A DNA stretch of 64,000 bases from CAXMRP01 sp964196155. Lineage in GTDB: Bacteria > Pseudomonadota > Alphaproteobacteria > Rhizobiales > Afifellaceae. The notes under the pieces are model-generated. The model made no database searches and had not been told where the DNA came from. It worked only from the letters and a program-made list of their open reading frames with translations. The translations under genes were made by a program, and so were the position numbers. Of this stretch, positions 35,359 to 44,600 are shown piece after piece. The stretch lies in the NCBI GenBank assembly GCA_964196155.1, contig CAXMRP010000045.1, positions 10,700 through 74,699 on the forward strand, in the 5' to 3' direction. How positions within the stretch are numbered: position 1 is the stretch's first letter; each line of letters opens with the position of its first letter.

Positions 35359-36398
35359 TCCGGTACCGCCTCATAGGGCACATCGATTTCGGGCACCCCG
35401 TCGATCCACGCCGGCACCGGCAAATTCTTGGTACGCAGGAATTCCGGATTGAACATCTTGGAGGCATAGCGCGTGCCGTAGTCGCACAACACGGTGACGA
35501 TCGTGTGCCCCGGTCCCAGATGACGGGCCAGCCGGATCGCCCCGGCCAGATTGACCCCGGACGAGCCACCCAGACACAAGCCCTCATGCTCCAGAAGGTC
35601 AAAGACCAGCGGCAGGGATTCCTCATCGGCGATCCGATAGGCAATATCGATGGGCGCGCCTTCCAGATTGGCGGTAATCCGGCCGTTGCCTATGCCTTCG
35701 GTGATCGAGTTGCCGACCACTTTGAGTTGCCCTTCAGCATAGTGGCCGTAGAGCGCCGATCCGGTCGGGTCCGCCAGCGCGATCATGACAGCGTCGTTCT
35801 GCGATTTCAAATACATGCCCGTGCCAGCGATTGTACCGCCGGTACCGGCCGAACAGACAAACCCGTCGACCTTGCCGCCAGTCTGCTCCCGGATTTCCGG
35901 GCCGGTTGTGTCAAAATGCGCCTGGCGGTTGGCGGTATTGTCGAACTGGTTGGCCCAAATCGCACCGACAGGTTCGCTGGCGTCGAGTTGTTCGGCAAGC
36001 CGGCCGGACAGTTTTACGTAATTGTTGGGATTGCGGTAGGGCACCGCCGGCACTTCGATCAGCGATGCGCCGGCAACCCGCAGTGCCAGCTTTTTCTCCG
36101 CCGACTGGGTTTCAGGAATGACGATCACCGACCGGTAACCCAGCGCCGCCGCAACCATGGCAATTCCGATGCCGGTATTGCCGGCCGTACCTTCAACAAT
36201 GATGCCGCCGGGTCGCAGCGCGCCGCTCGATTCCGCCTGCCGGATGATCGACAGCGCCGCCCGATCCTTGACCGATTGACCGGGATTGAGAAATTCCGCT
36301 TTGCCCAAAATGGTACAACCGGTCTCTTCCGATGCCCTGCGCAAGCCGATGAGGGGCGTGTCGCCGATTGTATCCAGGATAGATGCGTGTTGGGGCAT
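35355..36398 (-). CDS. cysK: Cysteine synthase (O-acetylserine sulfhydrylase family)
   Basis: PLP enzyme making cysteine from O-acetylserine and sulfide, 347 aa. PLP lysine in PGQSVKDRAA (K44), phosphate/substrate loop EGTAGNTGIG, and GTGGTIAGTGMYLK. The TAGNTG loop replaces the TSGNTG of classical CysK, a difference seen in a common alphaproteobacterial subgroup, and the protein is some 30 residues longer at the C-terminus than CysK. A cystathionine beta-synthase-like role cannot be excluded. ATG 36398 (MPQHAS) is chosen; the frame runs to 36425. First gene of the cysK-alaX-sseA operon. Confidence 0.9.
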   Translation of the reverse strand: MPQHASILDTIGDTPLIGLRRASEETGCTILGKAEFLNPGQSVKDRAALSIIRQAESSGALRPGGIIVEGTAGNTGIGIAMVAAALGYRSVIVIPETQSAEKKLALRVAGASLIEVPAVPYRNPNNYVKLSGRLAEQLDASEPVGAIWANQFDNTANRQAHFDTTGPEIREQTGGKVDGFVCSAGTGGTIAGTGMYLKSQNDAVMIALADPTGSALYGHYAEGQLKVVGNSITEGIGNGRITANLEGAPIDIAYRIADEESLPLVFDLLEHEGLCLGGSSGVNLAGAIRLARHLGPGHTIVTVLCDYGTRYASKMFNPEFLRTKNLPVPAWIDGVPEIDVPYEAVPE

Positions 36399-36544
36399 GG
36401 CTGTGGTGGATTGTTGCACTGCCAATCACTTAAGGCCGACAATCGCGTCCGGCAAGGCGCAGGCTGTTTTCAGCGGGCAATTGGCATCTGGAGAGCCAGT
36501 GCGTGACCGGCAAACGGTAACGGACTCGGCACCGGGGCGGCCAA

Positions 36545-36573
36545 CGAAAAACGGGCGGCCATGCCGCCCGTTT
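36545..36573 (-). terminator. Rho-independent terminator after kbp
   Basis: On the reverse strand AAACGGGCGGC and GCCGCCCGTTT form an 11-bp stem around a three-base loop, followed by a T-run (TTTTTCG). It lies 36 bases past the kbp stop and separates kbp from the cysK operon promoter. Confidence 0.9.
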
Positions 36574-36608
36574 GGAAATTGGATGGCCATCCGACCGGTG
36601 CGAAAACC

Positions 36609-37046
36609 TCAAGGAATACGCAGCACCTGTCCGGGATATATCTTGTCCGGATCCGACAGCATTGGCCGGTTGGCCTCAAAGATTTCGGTGTAGCGCGAGC
36701 CATTGTCATAATGCTTGGCCGAGATCTTCCACAAGGAATCGCCCCGTTCCACCGTATGAAACACCGGATCCTTGGCATCGCTGGTCGCCACGGTGGTCTC
36801 AATGACGGTCTCAACCGACGAAATGCCATCGACATTGCCGGCGGCAATGATGATTTTTTCCAGCGCTTCCTGGCTGCCGACATCGCCCTTGATGATCGCC
36901 TTGTCGCCGTCTACTTCGATTGTCACGCCTTCGCTGCCGATATCGTAGCTGTCGACTTCTTTTTTCAGCGCTTCTGCTTTTTCATCATCATCGTCACCCC
37001 AGCCGAGTTTTTTCCCGGCTGAGCGAACAAAATCAAATAATCCCAT
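36609..37046 (-). CDS. kbp: Potassium-binding protein Kbp (BON + LysM)
   Basis: A 145-aa cytoplasmic protein with a BON domain (about residues 28-90) and a C-terminal LysM domain (about 95-143, HTVERGDSLWKISAKHY and IYPGQVLRIP). MGLFDFVRSAGKKL at the start is the Kbp (YgaU) signature. The E. coli protein binds potassium and is induced by osmotic stress. No signal peptide. Monocistronic, with its own terminator. Confidence 0.93.
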   Translation of the reverse strand: MGLFDFVRSAGKKLGWGDDDDEKAEALKKEVDSYDIGSEGVTIEVDGDKAIIKGDVGSQEALEKIIIAAGNVDGISSVETVIETTVATSDAKDPVFHTVERGDSLWKISAKHYDNGSRYTEIFEANRPMLSDPDKIYPGQVLRIP

Positions 37047-37195
37047 TTTTCCGATCCCGCCTTGTGTGTCCCCAAAGCTTTATACCCGGCAATTCGGCAT
37101 CATCAACACGAATAAACGACAACGACCGGATGCAGTAAAATGATGGCGTGCAGCACTCGCTGGGCGGTAATTGAGGCAATCGCTGCGCTGAAAAA

Positions 37196-37822
37196 TCAGC
37201 CCTGGACTTCGCCGAACACATAGACATCCCAGATCACTGCTTCTTCGCCGCCGCGCAAAAACCCGTTGTGCTGGTGGGCCGATTCAATGGTGATCAGTTC
37301 GCCGGCCTCGCCAACATCGATCGAGAGCGTCGAACCTAGGCGGTAGACGAGGCTGTCGGCCACTTTCTTGCCGTTGATCTTGAACACCAGCCGCGAGCGC
37401 CGGGTCTTGCCGATATTGTCATGAGCCGACAACTGGATCGTTGTGATCTTCGCGGGATTGTCGAGTTTGATCGTCAGGCTCTGGCTCGGCGCGCAGTTCT
37501 GGTTTTTGGTGGTGCAGAAATCCGGGCACAAGACGCCGCCAATACACACCCGCTCGCCAGTCGCCTGGTGAATAAGCCGGCCATTTATCGGCGCGTCAAC
37601 AGTTTTGGCAGCCATTTTGATGACCGCTGCCGCCTCCGTTTTCTCCGCCGGTTTCATCGCCGGCTCAGACGCCATCTGCGTAACAGCTTCAGCGCTTTTG
37701 GTCGCCGCCGCCAGTTTCGTTGCGGAATCTTCATCGGCGATGGCCGCCGAGATTATCGCAGAACTTACCATTGAGACGGTCAGCAACCCTGCAATGGCAC
37801 CCACCCGGACCGATCGGAACAT
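37196..37822 (-). CDS. Hypothetical secreted protein, Cys-rich beta domain
   Basis: I do not recognise this 208-aa protein. A signal peptide (FRSVRVGAIAGLLTVSMVSS to about residue 30, AIADED) is followed by an Ala/Lys/Thr/Glu-rich linker (about 30-80). A C-terminal beta-rich domain has four cysteines in CIGGVLCPDFCTTKNQNC and strands such as SLTIKLDNPAKITTIQL and AVIWDVYVFGE. The strand pattern resembles a discoidin/galactose-binding or jelly-roll sandwich, but I cannot name one. ATG 37822 has GGGAG eight bases upstream. It is probably periplasmic and disulfide-bonded. Neighbours give no clue. Confidence 0.75.
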   Translation of the reverse strand: MFRSVRVGAIAGLLTVSMVSSAIISAAIADEDSATKLAAATKSAEAVTQMASEPAMKPAEKTEAAAVIKMAAKTVDAPINGRLIHQATGERVCIGGVLCPDFCTTKNQNCAPSQSLTIKLDNPAKITTIQLSAHDNIGKTRRSRLVFKINGKKVADSLVYRLGSTLSIDVGEAGELITIESAHQHNGFLRGGEEAVIWDVYVFGEVQG

Positions 37823-38156
37823 TTTTATCACTCCCATTATTCGATGAACGGTCGGCACAACGGCCACCGCCCATGGCACAAGGGATTCATGTTCGGCCCG
37901 GAACAGGGCGTCAGTGGGACAGCAATTTGACAGTGCGGCGGTAACAATAGGCCAAATACGGCGAAGGCTTGATCACTCGCCACATTTGCTCAGGGTAGCC
38001 GGATCGGGCGCGCACAGCGTGGTCGGATTGCGGCAGTATATCCCGATCAAACAGCGGGTCTATGTCGTGTTTTTTCTCCAGTATCTGTTCGGCATGCCCC
38101 GGAAATTGCCGGGTTCCGGGTACAAATCACACGGCCACAGGCGCCACAAATGACAC
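37823..38156. other. Intergenic region between the secreted orphan and tRNA-Asn
   Basis: About 330 bp upstream of the leftward hypothetical gene and downstream of tRNA-Asn. No feature beyond a probable promoter is evident. Confidence 0.45.
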
Positions 38157-38189
38157 AAAAGGGGCCAGGCATTTCTGCCTAACCCCTTG
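38157..38189 (-). terminator. Rho-independent terminator of tRNA-Asn
   Basis: On the reverse strand AAGGGG..AGGCA and TGCCT..CCCCTT pair around a GAAA tetraloop, followed by TTGTG. It starts about eight bases after the tRNA 3' end. Confidence 0.85.
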
Positions 38190-38196
38190 AAATTTC

Positions 38197-38272
38197 TGGC
38201 TCCCCGGGTCGGACTCGAACCAACGACCCAGCGATTAACAGTCGCTTGCTCTACCAACTGAGCTACCGGGGA
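38197..38272 (-). tRNA. tRNA-Asn (GTT)
   Basis: The reverse strand folds as a 76-nt tRNA with acceptor TCCCCGG/CCGGGGA, D-arm AGCTCAGTTGGTAGAGC, anticodon GTT in CTGTTAATC, T-arm GGTTCGAGTCC, discriminator G and encoded CCA. A terminator follows. Confidence 0.97.
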
Positions 38273-38373
38273 ACGGAACAGCGCATATATCAGACATTTG
38301 CGCCAATGCAAGCGGAAGCCGAATCGGGCACCTATATGCCTGCAGACACAGGCATCTTCTGCCAGGAACAACG

Positions 38374-38778
38374 ATGGGTATATTTGACAAATTGTGGTCC
38401 GGATCAATACGGCCGAAGGATTCCGGACTGGATTTACCCGTCTCCGGCCAGACTGATCTGGACGGCGAGGGCGCCGACCCGCCGTTTCGCCATTCGATTC
38501 GGCTTGGCGATCGCCGCATTCCACTACCCCGATCCCGGCTGATACGGATCATTGCCGGGATTGTGTTGATCCTGTTCGGTTTCGTTGGCTTTTTGCCGGT
38601 TCTCGGATTCTGGATGATTCCCCTCGGGCTGTTGATCCTGTCGGTCGACTTTGCTCCGATACGCCGGTTCCGCCGCCGCGCCTCGGTATGGCTGCAACGC
38701 AAGTGGAACAACTGGAAAGGCGGCGAGGCCAATGGCTCCGGCAAAGTCGGGAACAACCGGACTGATAAACCATCCTGA
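38374..38778 (+). CDS. Small membrane protein, PGPGW-like family
   Basis: A 134-aa protein. A hydrophilic N-terminal half (about residues 1-52) is followed by two close membrane helices (IIAGIVLILFGFVGFLPVLG and FWMIPLGLLILSVDF) and a basic RRFRRRAS stretch. This layout matches the putative transmembrane PGPGW family (DUF-type), although the central motif reads PVLGFW here. No function is known. AGGA lies upstream of ATG 38374. The gene diverges from tRNA-Asn. Confidence 0.78.
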   Translation: MGIFDKLWSGSIRPKDSGLDLPVSGQTDLDGEGADPPFRHSIRLGDRRIPLPRSRLIRIIAGIVLILFGFVGFLPVLGFWMIPLGLLILSVDFAPIRRFRRRASVWLQRKWNNWKGGEANGSGKVGNNRTDKPS

Positions 38779-38867
38779 CAAACTGTGCTGGGATATCGCC
38801 GTGATCGGGCACCGCCATATCGTGTCGTGTTCAGGCTTGCGCCAATGCCGCTCGTGCCGCTATCGTC

Positions 38868-39071
38868 GGTGCAGCGTTCTGGTTCCCCGCATGAACACCG
38901 AAGTGTTCGGGGATGAAATGGGAATGCGGTAAGAAGCGACCCGGCAAGGGACTTCGAAGCCGCAGCTGCCCCCGCAACTGTGAGCGGATAGCCGACCCGC
39001 AAAGGCCACCCGACAAGGGGAAGGCGTGGGACCCGGTGATGACCCGCGAGCCAGGAGACCAGCCAGGGCAA
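38868..39071 (+). promoter_or_regulatory. Cobalamin riboswitch (AdoCbl type)
   Basis: Conserved blocks appear in order: GGTTCCCCGCA, GGGGATGAAATGGGAAT, GAAGCCGCAGCTGCC followed by CCCGCAACTGTGAGCGG, CCACCCGACAAGGGGAAGG, GGTGATGACCCGCGAGCC and the B12 box AGCCAGGAGACCAGCC at 39049-39064. It stands just upstream of cbtB, whose Shine-Dalgarno begins about 30 bases later, so control may be at translation start or by termination. It should repress the whole downstream cobalt/cobalamin operon when adenosylcobalamin is plentiful. Confidence 0.96.
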
Positions 39072-39113
39072 CGCAACACCAGTCGCCGTCGGTGGGACGG
39101 CCAGGAGATGATG

Positions 39114-39305
39114 ATGAATAATTCCGCGACCCAAACAGACGCAGCGCCGGCACACGCGGCAATCTTCGCCCGCCCGCAAATGGCTGCCCTGATGGCCATC
39201 CTGTTTGGCATCTTGTTGATCGCCGGTGCCGGGTTTGCCCAGTCAAGCGTGCTGCACGACGCCACCCACGACACCCGTCACGCCTTCGGCCTTCCCTGCC
39301 ACTGA
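39114..39305 (+). CDS. cbtB: Cobalt transporter subunit CbtB
   Basis: Small membrane partner of CbtA in B12-regulated cobalt uptake, 63 aa with one helix (MAALMAILFGILLIAGAGF) and a metal-binding tail HDATHDTRHAFGLPCH typical of CbtB. Three in-frame ATGs (39108, 39111, 39114) follow AGGAG; 39114 gives the best spacing. It is directly after the cobalamin riboswitch and 20 bp before cbtA. Confidence 0.94.
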   Translation: MNNSATQTDAAPAHAAIFARPQMAALMAILFGILLIAGAGFAQSSVLHDATHDTRHAFGLPCH

Positions 39306-39324
39306 GCAGGGTGAATCACGGATC

Positions 39325-40035
39325 ATGTTTCGTCCCCTCATCTTGAGCGCGGCGATTGCCGGGCTTGTCGGTGGCATTTTGGTTGCCCTTTTCCAGTTCG
39401 CTTTCGTCACACCGCTGATCGTTCAGGCTGAAGTCTATGAGGCTGCAAATGCCGCCACTTCGGCGCAGGCTTCCGCTTCGGTTGACGCCACGACCTCAAC
39501 CCACGGGCACGCCCCGGCCAGCTTGTCGCGGCAGGCAATGACCGCCATGGCGACCATCGTCTATGTCGCCGGCGCCAATCTCATTCTTCTCGGCCTGATG
39601 ATGTTTGCCGGCAGCCGGATCGGACCGCGCACGGCGGTCACCTGGGGCCTTGCCGCCTTCGTTGCGGTGGCCATCGCGCCGGCTGTCGGTCTGCCGCCGG
39701 AACTGCCGGGCATGATGGCCGCCGATGTGGGTAGCCGGCAAGTCTGGTGGATCGGTACGGTGCTGGCGACGTCCGCCGGCCTGTGGGCGCTTTTTCGCGG
39801 CGCACCGCTCTGGATTGCCGCCGGTCTGATCCTGATCGTCCTTCCCCACATCATCGGCGCACCGCATATTTCCGTGAATGAGGCCGCTGACCATGCGTCC
39901 GGTGTTCCCGCAGCGCTTGCCGCCCACTTTGTCGCCGTCTCGATTGCCGGCTCGCTGATATTCTGGACAGCCGGACCGGCGGTCGCCGGCCTTGCCTTCG
40001 GCCGTTTGCAGGCCGCTGGTACCAGTGATGGATGA
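39325..40035 (+). CDS. cbtA: Cobalt transporter subunit CbtA
   Basis: Predicted cobalt importer, 236 aa with about five membrane helices (LILSAAIAGLVGGILVALFQF, TIVYVAGANLILLGLMMFAG, AVTWGLAAFVAVAIAPAVG, TVLATSAGLWALF, LIFWTAGPAVAGLAF). The central loop is His-containing (HGHAPAS). ATG 39325. The cobU start lies inside its last codons. CbtAB proteins are always found under B12 riboswitches; transport has been inferred by context in the family. Confidence 0.94.
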   Translation: MFRPLILSAAIAGLVGGILVALFQFAFVTPLIVQAEVYEAANAATSAQASASVDATTSTHGHAPASLSRQAMTAMATIVYVAGANLILLGLMMFAGSRIGPRTAVTWGLAAFVAVAIAPAVGLPPELPGMMAADVGSRQVWWIGTVLATSAGLWALFRGAPLWIAAGLILIVLPHIIGAPHISVNEAADHASGVPAALAAHFVAVSIAGSLIFWTAGPAVAGLAFGRLQAAGTSDG

Positions 40036-40564
40036 CCGGGCGGACAGGCGCGCGATCCTGGTGCTCGGCGGCGCGCGTTCCGGCAAGAGCCGGTATGCCG
40101 AATCGATAGCCAATTCATGCGCTGACCGGGTCTATATCGCCACCGCAGAGGCTGGTGACAGGGAGATGGCCGAGCGCATAACTGCTCATCGCGACCGACG
40201 TGGCAGCAAATGGACGACGGTTGAGGAGCCGTTGGCGCTGGAGGCGGCAATCACCGCCAGTGCCGCACTGGGCCGGGCGCTCCTTGTTGACTGCCTGACC
40301 GTGTGGCTCAGCAATCTGATGGCCGCCGGTGAAGATGCGGGAAAGCGCGGACAGGATCTGGGCGCTTCGCTCGCCGCCGCGCCGGGAACTGTAATTCTGG
40401 TTTCCAACGAGGTCGGCATGGGTCTGGTGCCGCAAACACCGCTGGGCCGTGCATTTCGCGACGCGCAGGGACAACTCAATCAACATATCGCCGGCATTTG
40501 CGACACGGTGATTTTTGTCGCCGCCGGCCTGCCGCTCGCCCTGAAAGGCAAAATTCCGACATGA
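40028..40564 (+). CDS. cobU: Adenosylcobinamide kinase / guanylyltransferase
   Basis: Bifunctional enzyme (CobU; CobP in the aerobic nomenclature) that phosphorylates adenosylcobinamide and then adds GMP, activating it for nucleotide-loop assembly. 178 aa with P-loop LGGARSGKS, YIATAEAGDREMAERI, HRDRRGSKWTTVEEP, LLVDCLTVWLSN and SNEVGMGLVPQTPLGR. ATG 40028 overlaps the cbtA stop; the stop overlaps the cobW start (ATGA). Confidence 0.96.
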   Translation: MDDRADRRAILVLGGARSGKSRYAESIANSCADRVYIATAEAGDREMAERITAHRDRRGSKWTTVEEPLALEAAITASAALGRALLVDCLTVWLSNLMAAGEDAGKRGQDLGASLAAAPGTVILVSNEVGMGLVPQTPLGRAFRDAQGQLNQHIAGICDTVIFVAAGLPLALKGKIPT

Positions 40565-41652
40565 ACGATACCCGCTCCCCATCGCCGACATATTCCAGTG
40601 AAAATCCACCCCCACCATCCCGCATCCCGGCAACCATCGTCACCGGATTTCTGGGGGCAGGGAAGACCACCTTGATCCGCAACCTCCTGCAAAATGCCGG
40701 CGGGCGCCGCATCGCGCTGATCGTCAATGAATTTGGCGATATCGGCTTCGATGGCGCGCTGCTGGCCGAACGCACTGGCGATGGCACCAATGCTCCGGCT
40801 TGCAAAGCCGAGGATATTGTCGAACTGGCCAATGGCTGCATCTGCTGCACTGTCGCCGATGATTTTCTGCCGGCAATGGAGGCGCTGCTCGATCGTGACG
40901 TGCCGCCTGACAATATCATCATCGAAACGTCGGGCCTGGCGTTGCCGCAACCACTGGTCAGGGCCTTCGCCTGGCCATCGGTACGAAACCGGGTGACTGT
41001 CGACGGCGTCGTGACCATTGTTGATTCCGCCGCCGTTGCAGCTGGCAAGGTCGCCGCCGATGAGGACAGGGTTGCCGAACAGCGCGCCGCCGACGGGGCG
41101 CTCGACCACGACGATCCGATCAGCGAACTGTTTGAAGATCAGATCCGCTGCGCCGATCTGATTGTCCTGTCCAAGGCCGACCTTGTCGACGAGGTCGGCC
41201 TGGCCCGGGTTGAAGCCACGATTGCCGATGATCGCCGCCCGCAGGCGCGCACCTTGAAGGCGACCATGGGCAATCTGCCGGCGGATATCGTGCTGGGCGT
41301 TCGCGCCGGCGCCGAGGACGATTCCCACAACCGCCTCAGCCATCACGAGCGCGCCGGCGAGGAAGACCACGAGCACGACGATTTTGATTCCTTCTCCCTC
41401 GACGCCGGGTTTTCAAACCGCCAGGAAGCGGAAGAAAATGTCCGTGCGGCGATGGCCAACACCGACGTGCTGCGCATCAAGGGCACGGTCCGCATCGACG
41501 GAAAATCCCTGCCGCTGGCCATTCAGGCGGTCGGCCCGAGGGTTGAATCCTGGTTTTTGACCGGCGCCGCTCCTGTAAAAACCGGCCTTGTCGTCATCGG
41601 CCTGTCGGGCCTTGATGAACTGGCGATCCGGCAGCTTTTGACGGCGCTGTAA
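40561..41652 (+). CDS. cobW: Cobalamin biosynthesis protein CobW (COG0523 GTPase)
   Basis: Metal-chaperone GTPase thought to deliver cobalt to the CobNST chelatase, 363 aa. P-loop TGFLGAGKTT, metal-binding CICC (ANGCICCTV), SKADLVDE as the GTP-base motif, a His/Asp/Glu-rich segment (HHERAGEEDHEHDD) and the C-terminal CobW_C region. It overlaps cobU by four bases (ATGA) and cobN by one (TAATG), consistent with coupled translation. Confidence 0.96.
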   Translation: MNDTRSPSPTYSSENPPPPSRIPATIVTGFLGAGKTTLIRNLLQNAGGRRIALIVNEFGDIGFDGALLAERTGDGTNAPACKAEDIVELANGCICCTVADDFLPAMEALLDRDVPPDNIIIETSGLALPQPLVRAFAWPSVRNRVTVDGVVTIVDSAAVAAGKVAADEDRVAEQRAADGALDHDDPISELFEDQIRCADLIVLSKADLVDEVGLARVEATIADDRRPQARTLKATMGNLPADIVLGVRAGAEDDSHNRLSHHERAGEEDHEHDDFDSFSLDAGFSNRQEAEENVRAAMANTDVLRIKGTVRIDGKSLPLAIQAVGPRVESWFLTGAAPVKTGLVVIGLSGLDELAIRQLLTAL

Positions 41653-44600
41653 TGCATATTCTGACCGGCCGACAGATCGGGCTGGAAACCGACGGCGAGG
41701 CGGTCGATCTCGGCCAGTCGCCCGGCGATATCGTCGTCCTCAGCGCCGCCGACACTGAGATCGCCGGACTCGCGGCGGCGCGGGCCACAATTGGCGATGC
41801 CTTTCCGACCACTCGACTGGCCAACTGGATGGCCCTGGCTCATCCTTATTCCATTGATCTATATAGCGAAAACATCCTTGCCCAGGCGCGGCTGATTGTC
41901 ATTAGGCTGCTTGGCGGCCCCGCCTATTGGCAATATGGCGTCGATGAAGCCCGCCGCATCGCCCGAGCCAATGGTATCGCGCTCGCCATCCTGCCCGGCG
42001 ATGGCAAATGGGACGACAGCTATTTCGGGCTCGGTACGGTTCCCGGCGACACGGCGCGACGGCTTTGGTCCTATCTGGCCGAAGGCGGCGCTGCGAACTA
42101 CCGGAATTTTCTGGCGTGCGCTGCCTCGATCATCGGTGCGGGTGATGAACCGCCGCCGGCAATCGCCGTGCCGACCTGCGGTCAATACGACCATCCCGAG
42201 GGCGGCGGAAAAACCAACCCGCCATCCGGGCAACCGGTTGTGGCGATTTCCTTTTATCGCGCGTTGTTTCAATCCGGCCAGACCGCCGCGATCGATGCCC
42301 TGTGCGTTGCATTGGCTGCTCGTGGCTTGACACCGTTGCCGATTTTTGTGTCGAGCCTGAAATCAGCAAATGATGCCGTCCATGTCCGCGACCTGTTCGC
42401 CAAACACCAACCGGCACTGGTTCTCAATGCCACGGCCTTTGCCATCGGCAGTGCAAATAACCCCGGTGGTTCTACGCCGCTGGACGAGGGCCGTCGGCCG
42501 GTCCTGCAAATCACATTTTCCGGCACATCGCGCGACGCATGGCTGGAGTCCACCAGAGGCCTGTCGGCTCGCGATCTGACCATGAACGTGGTCATGCCCG
42601 AACTCGACGGCCGCCTGATCACCCGCGCGGTATCGTTCAAGGAGCCGGGTGCCCTTGATCCCCTGACCGAATGCCAGCCGGTGCGTCAGGTGCCTGATGA
42701 AAATCGCATCGCCTTTGTCGCCGATCTCGCCCGGCGCTGGGTGACGCTCGGCACAACGTCGGCGACCGACAAGCGTGTGGCGATATTGTTGTCCAACTAT
42801 CCCAACAAGAACGGCCGTATCGGCAACGGTGTTGGTCTGGATGCGCCGGTATCGACAATCAATGTGCTTTCGTCAATGAGATCAGCTGGATACCGGATCA
42901 CGGGCGCGCCGCAGACCAGCGGCGATCTGATGGCGCTGCTTCTGGCCGGTCCGACCAATGCGGTTGACTCCAGACGAATTTCATCCTGCCAATTGTCGCT
43001 GGATGCCTACCGCACACAGTTTGCTAACTTGCCCGAAACTGTACGTAAACTTGTGAGCGGGCGCTGGGGCGAACCCGCCGGCGATCCCTTTGTCGCCAAT
43101 GACACCTTCCATCTCCCGGCCCACCGGTTCGGCAATGTGGTGATCGCGATCCAGCCGGCGCGCGGCTATAACATCGACCCCAAGACCAGCTATCACGATC
43201 CCGATCTGCCGCCGCCCCACGGTTATCTGGCTTTCTATATGTGGCTGCGGGAGCAGTTCGCCACTGACGCCCTCATCCACATGGGCAAGCACGGTAATCT
43301 GGAGTGGCTGCCCGGCAAGGCGCTGGCCCTGTCGCAAGATTGTTTCCCCGATGCCGTGCTCGGGCCGATGCCGGTGATCTATCCGTTTATCGTCAATGAT
43401 CCGGGCGAGGGGGCGCAGGCCAAGCGCCGCATCGCCGCGACGATTGTTGACCATCTGATGCCGCCACTCGCCCGGGCCGAAAGCTATGGCCCCGCTGCCG
43501 CGTTGGAAACACTGATCGACGAATATGCCGCCGCCCGCGCTGGCGATCCGCGCCGCGCCGAACCGATTGCCGCGCGGATACTGGATCTGTCACGGGCCCA
43601 CGGCTTTGACGCTGATATCGGCATTCAGCCCGGCATCGCTATCGACGATGCACTGGCCCGGCTCGATGAACATATCTGCGATCTGAAAGAGCTGCAGATC
43701 CGCGACGGGTTGCACATTCTGGGCAGCGGCCCGCAAGGCGACCAGCGCGCCGAAACCCTTGTTGCGCTCACCCGCATCCCGCGTGGCAGCGGGTCGGCGG
43801 ATGCCTCGTTGCTGCGCGCATTGGCCAACGATCTTGGCTTGGGCGATTTCGATCCGCTGGATTGCCGGTTTTCAAAAGAATGGACCGGTCCGCGCCCGCA
43901 GGTGATGGCCGATCTATCCGAAGATCCCTGGCGGACATGTGGCGATACCGTCGAACGCCTTGAATTTTTTGCGTTTGATCTGACTGCCAGTGGAACATGT
44001 CCGCCATCGATGCCCGCCACCGAAGCTGTTTTGCAGGTAATCCGAAATGAAATCGCGCCGGCGCTCGATGGCTCCGGCGAACGCGAGATTGACGCCGTGT
44101 TGAGCGCGCTGGCAGGCGGTTTCGTCAAGCCCGGTCCCTCCGGTGCGCCAAGCAGGGGCCGGCCCGACTGCCTGCCGACCGGGCGTAATTTTTTTTCCGT
44201 CGATGTGCGTTCGGTGCCCACCCAGGCCGCCTGGGATCTGGGCTGGCGATCCGCCGCGCAGCTGGTCGAACGCTACACGCAGGATGAGGGCGAATGGCCC
44301 AAAGCCATGGCGTTGACCGCCTGGGGCACCTCCAACATGCGCACCGGCGGCGATGATATCGCGCAGGCGCTGGCGCTGGTCGGCGCGCGCCCGGTCTGGG
44401 AGCCAACGTCCGGCCGGGTGACGGGCATCGAGGTCATCCCCTTGAGCGAACTCGGCCGGCCACGCATCGACATCACCTTGCGCATCTCCGGTTTTTTCCG
44501 CGATGCATTTCCCGATCAGATCGCGCTGTTTCACACGGCGGTACTGGCGGTCGCCGAGCGTGACGAGCCGGACGATGCCAATCCGATCGCCGCACGCATC

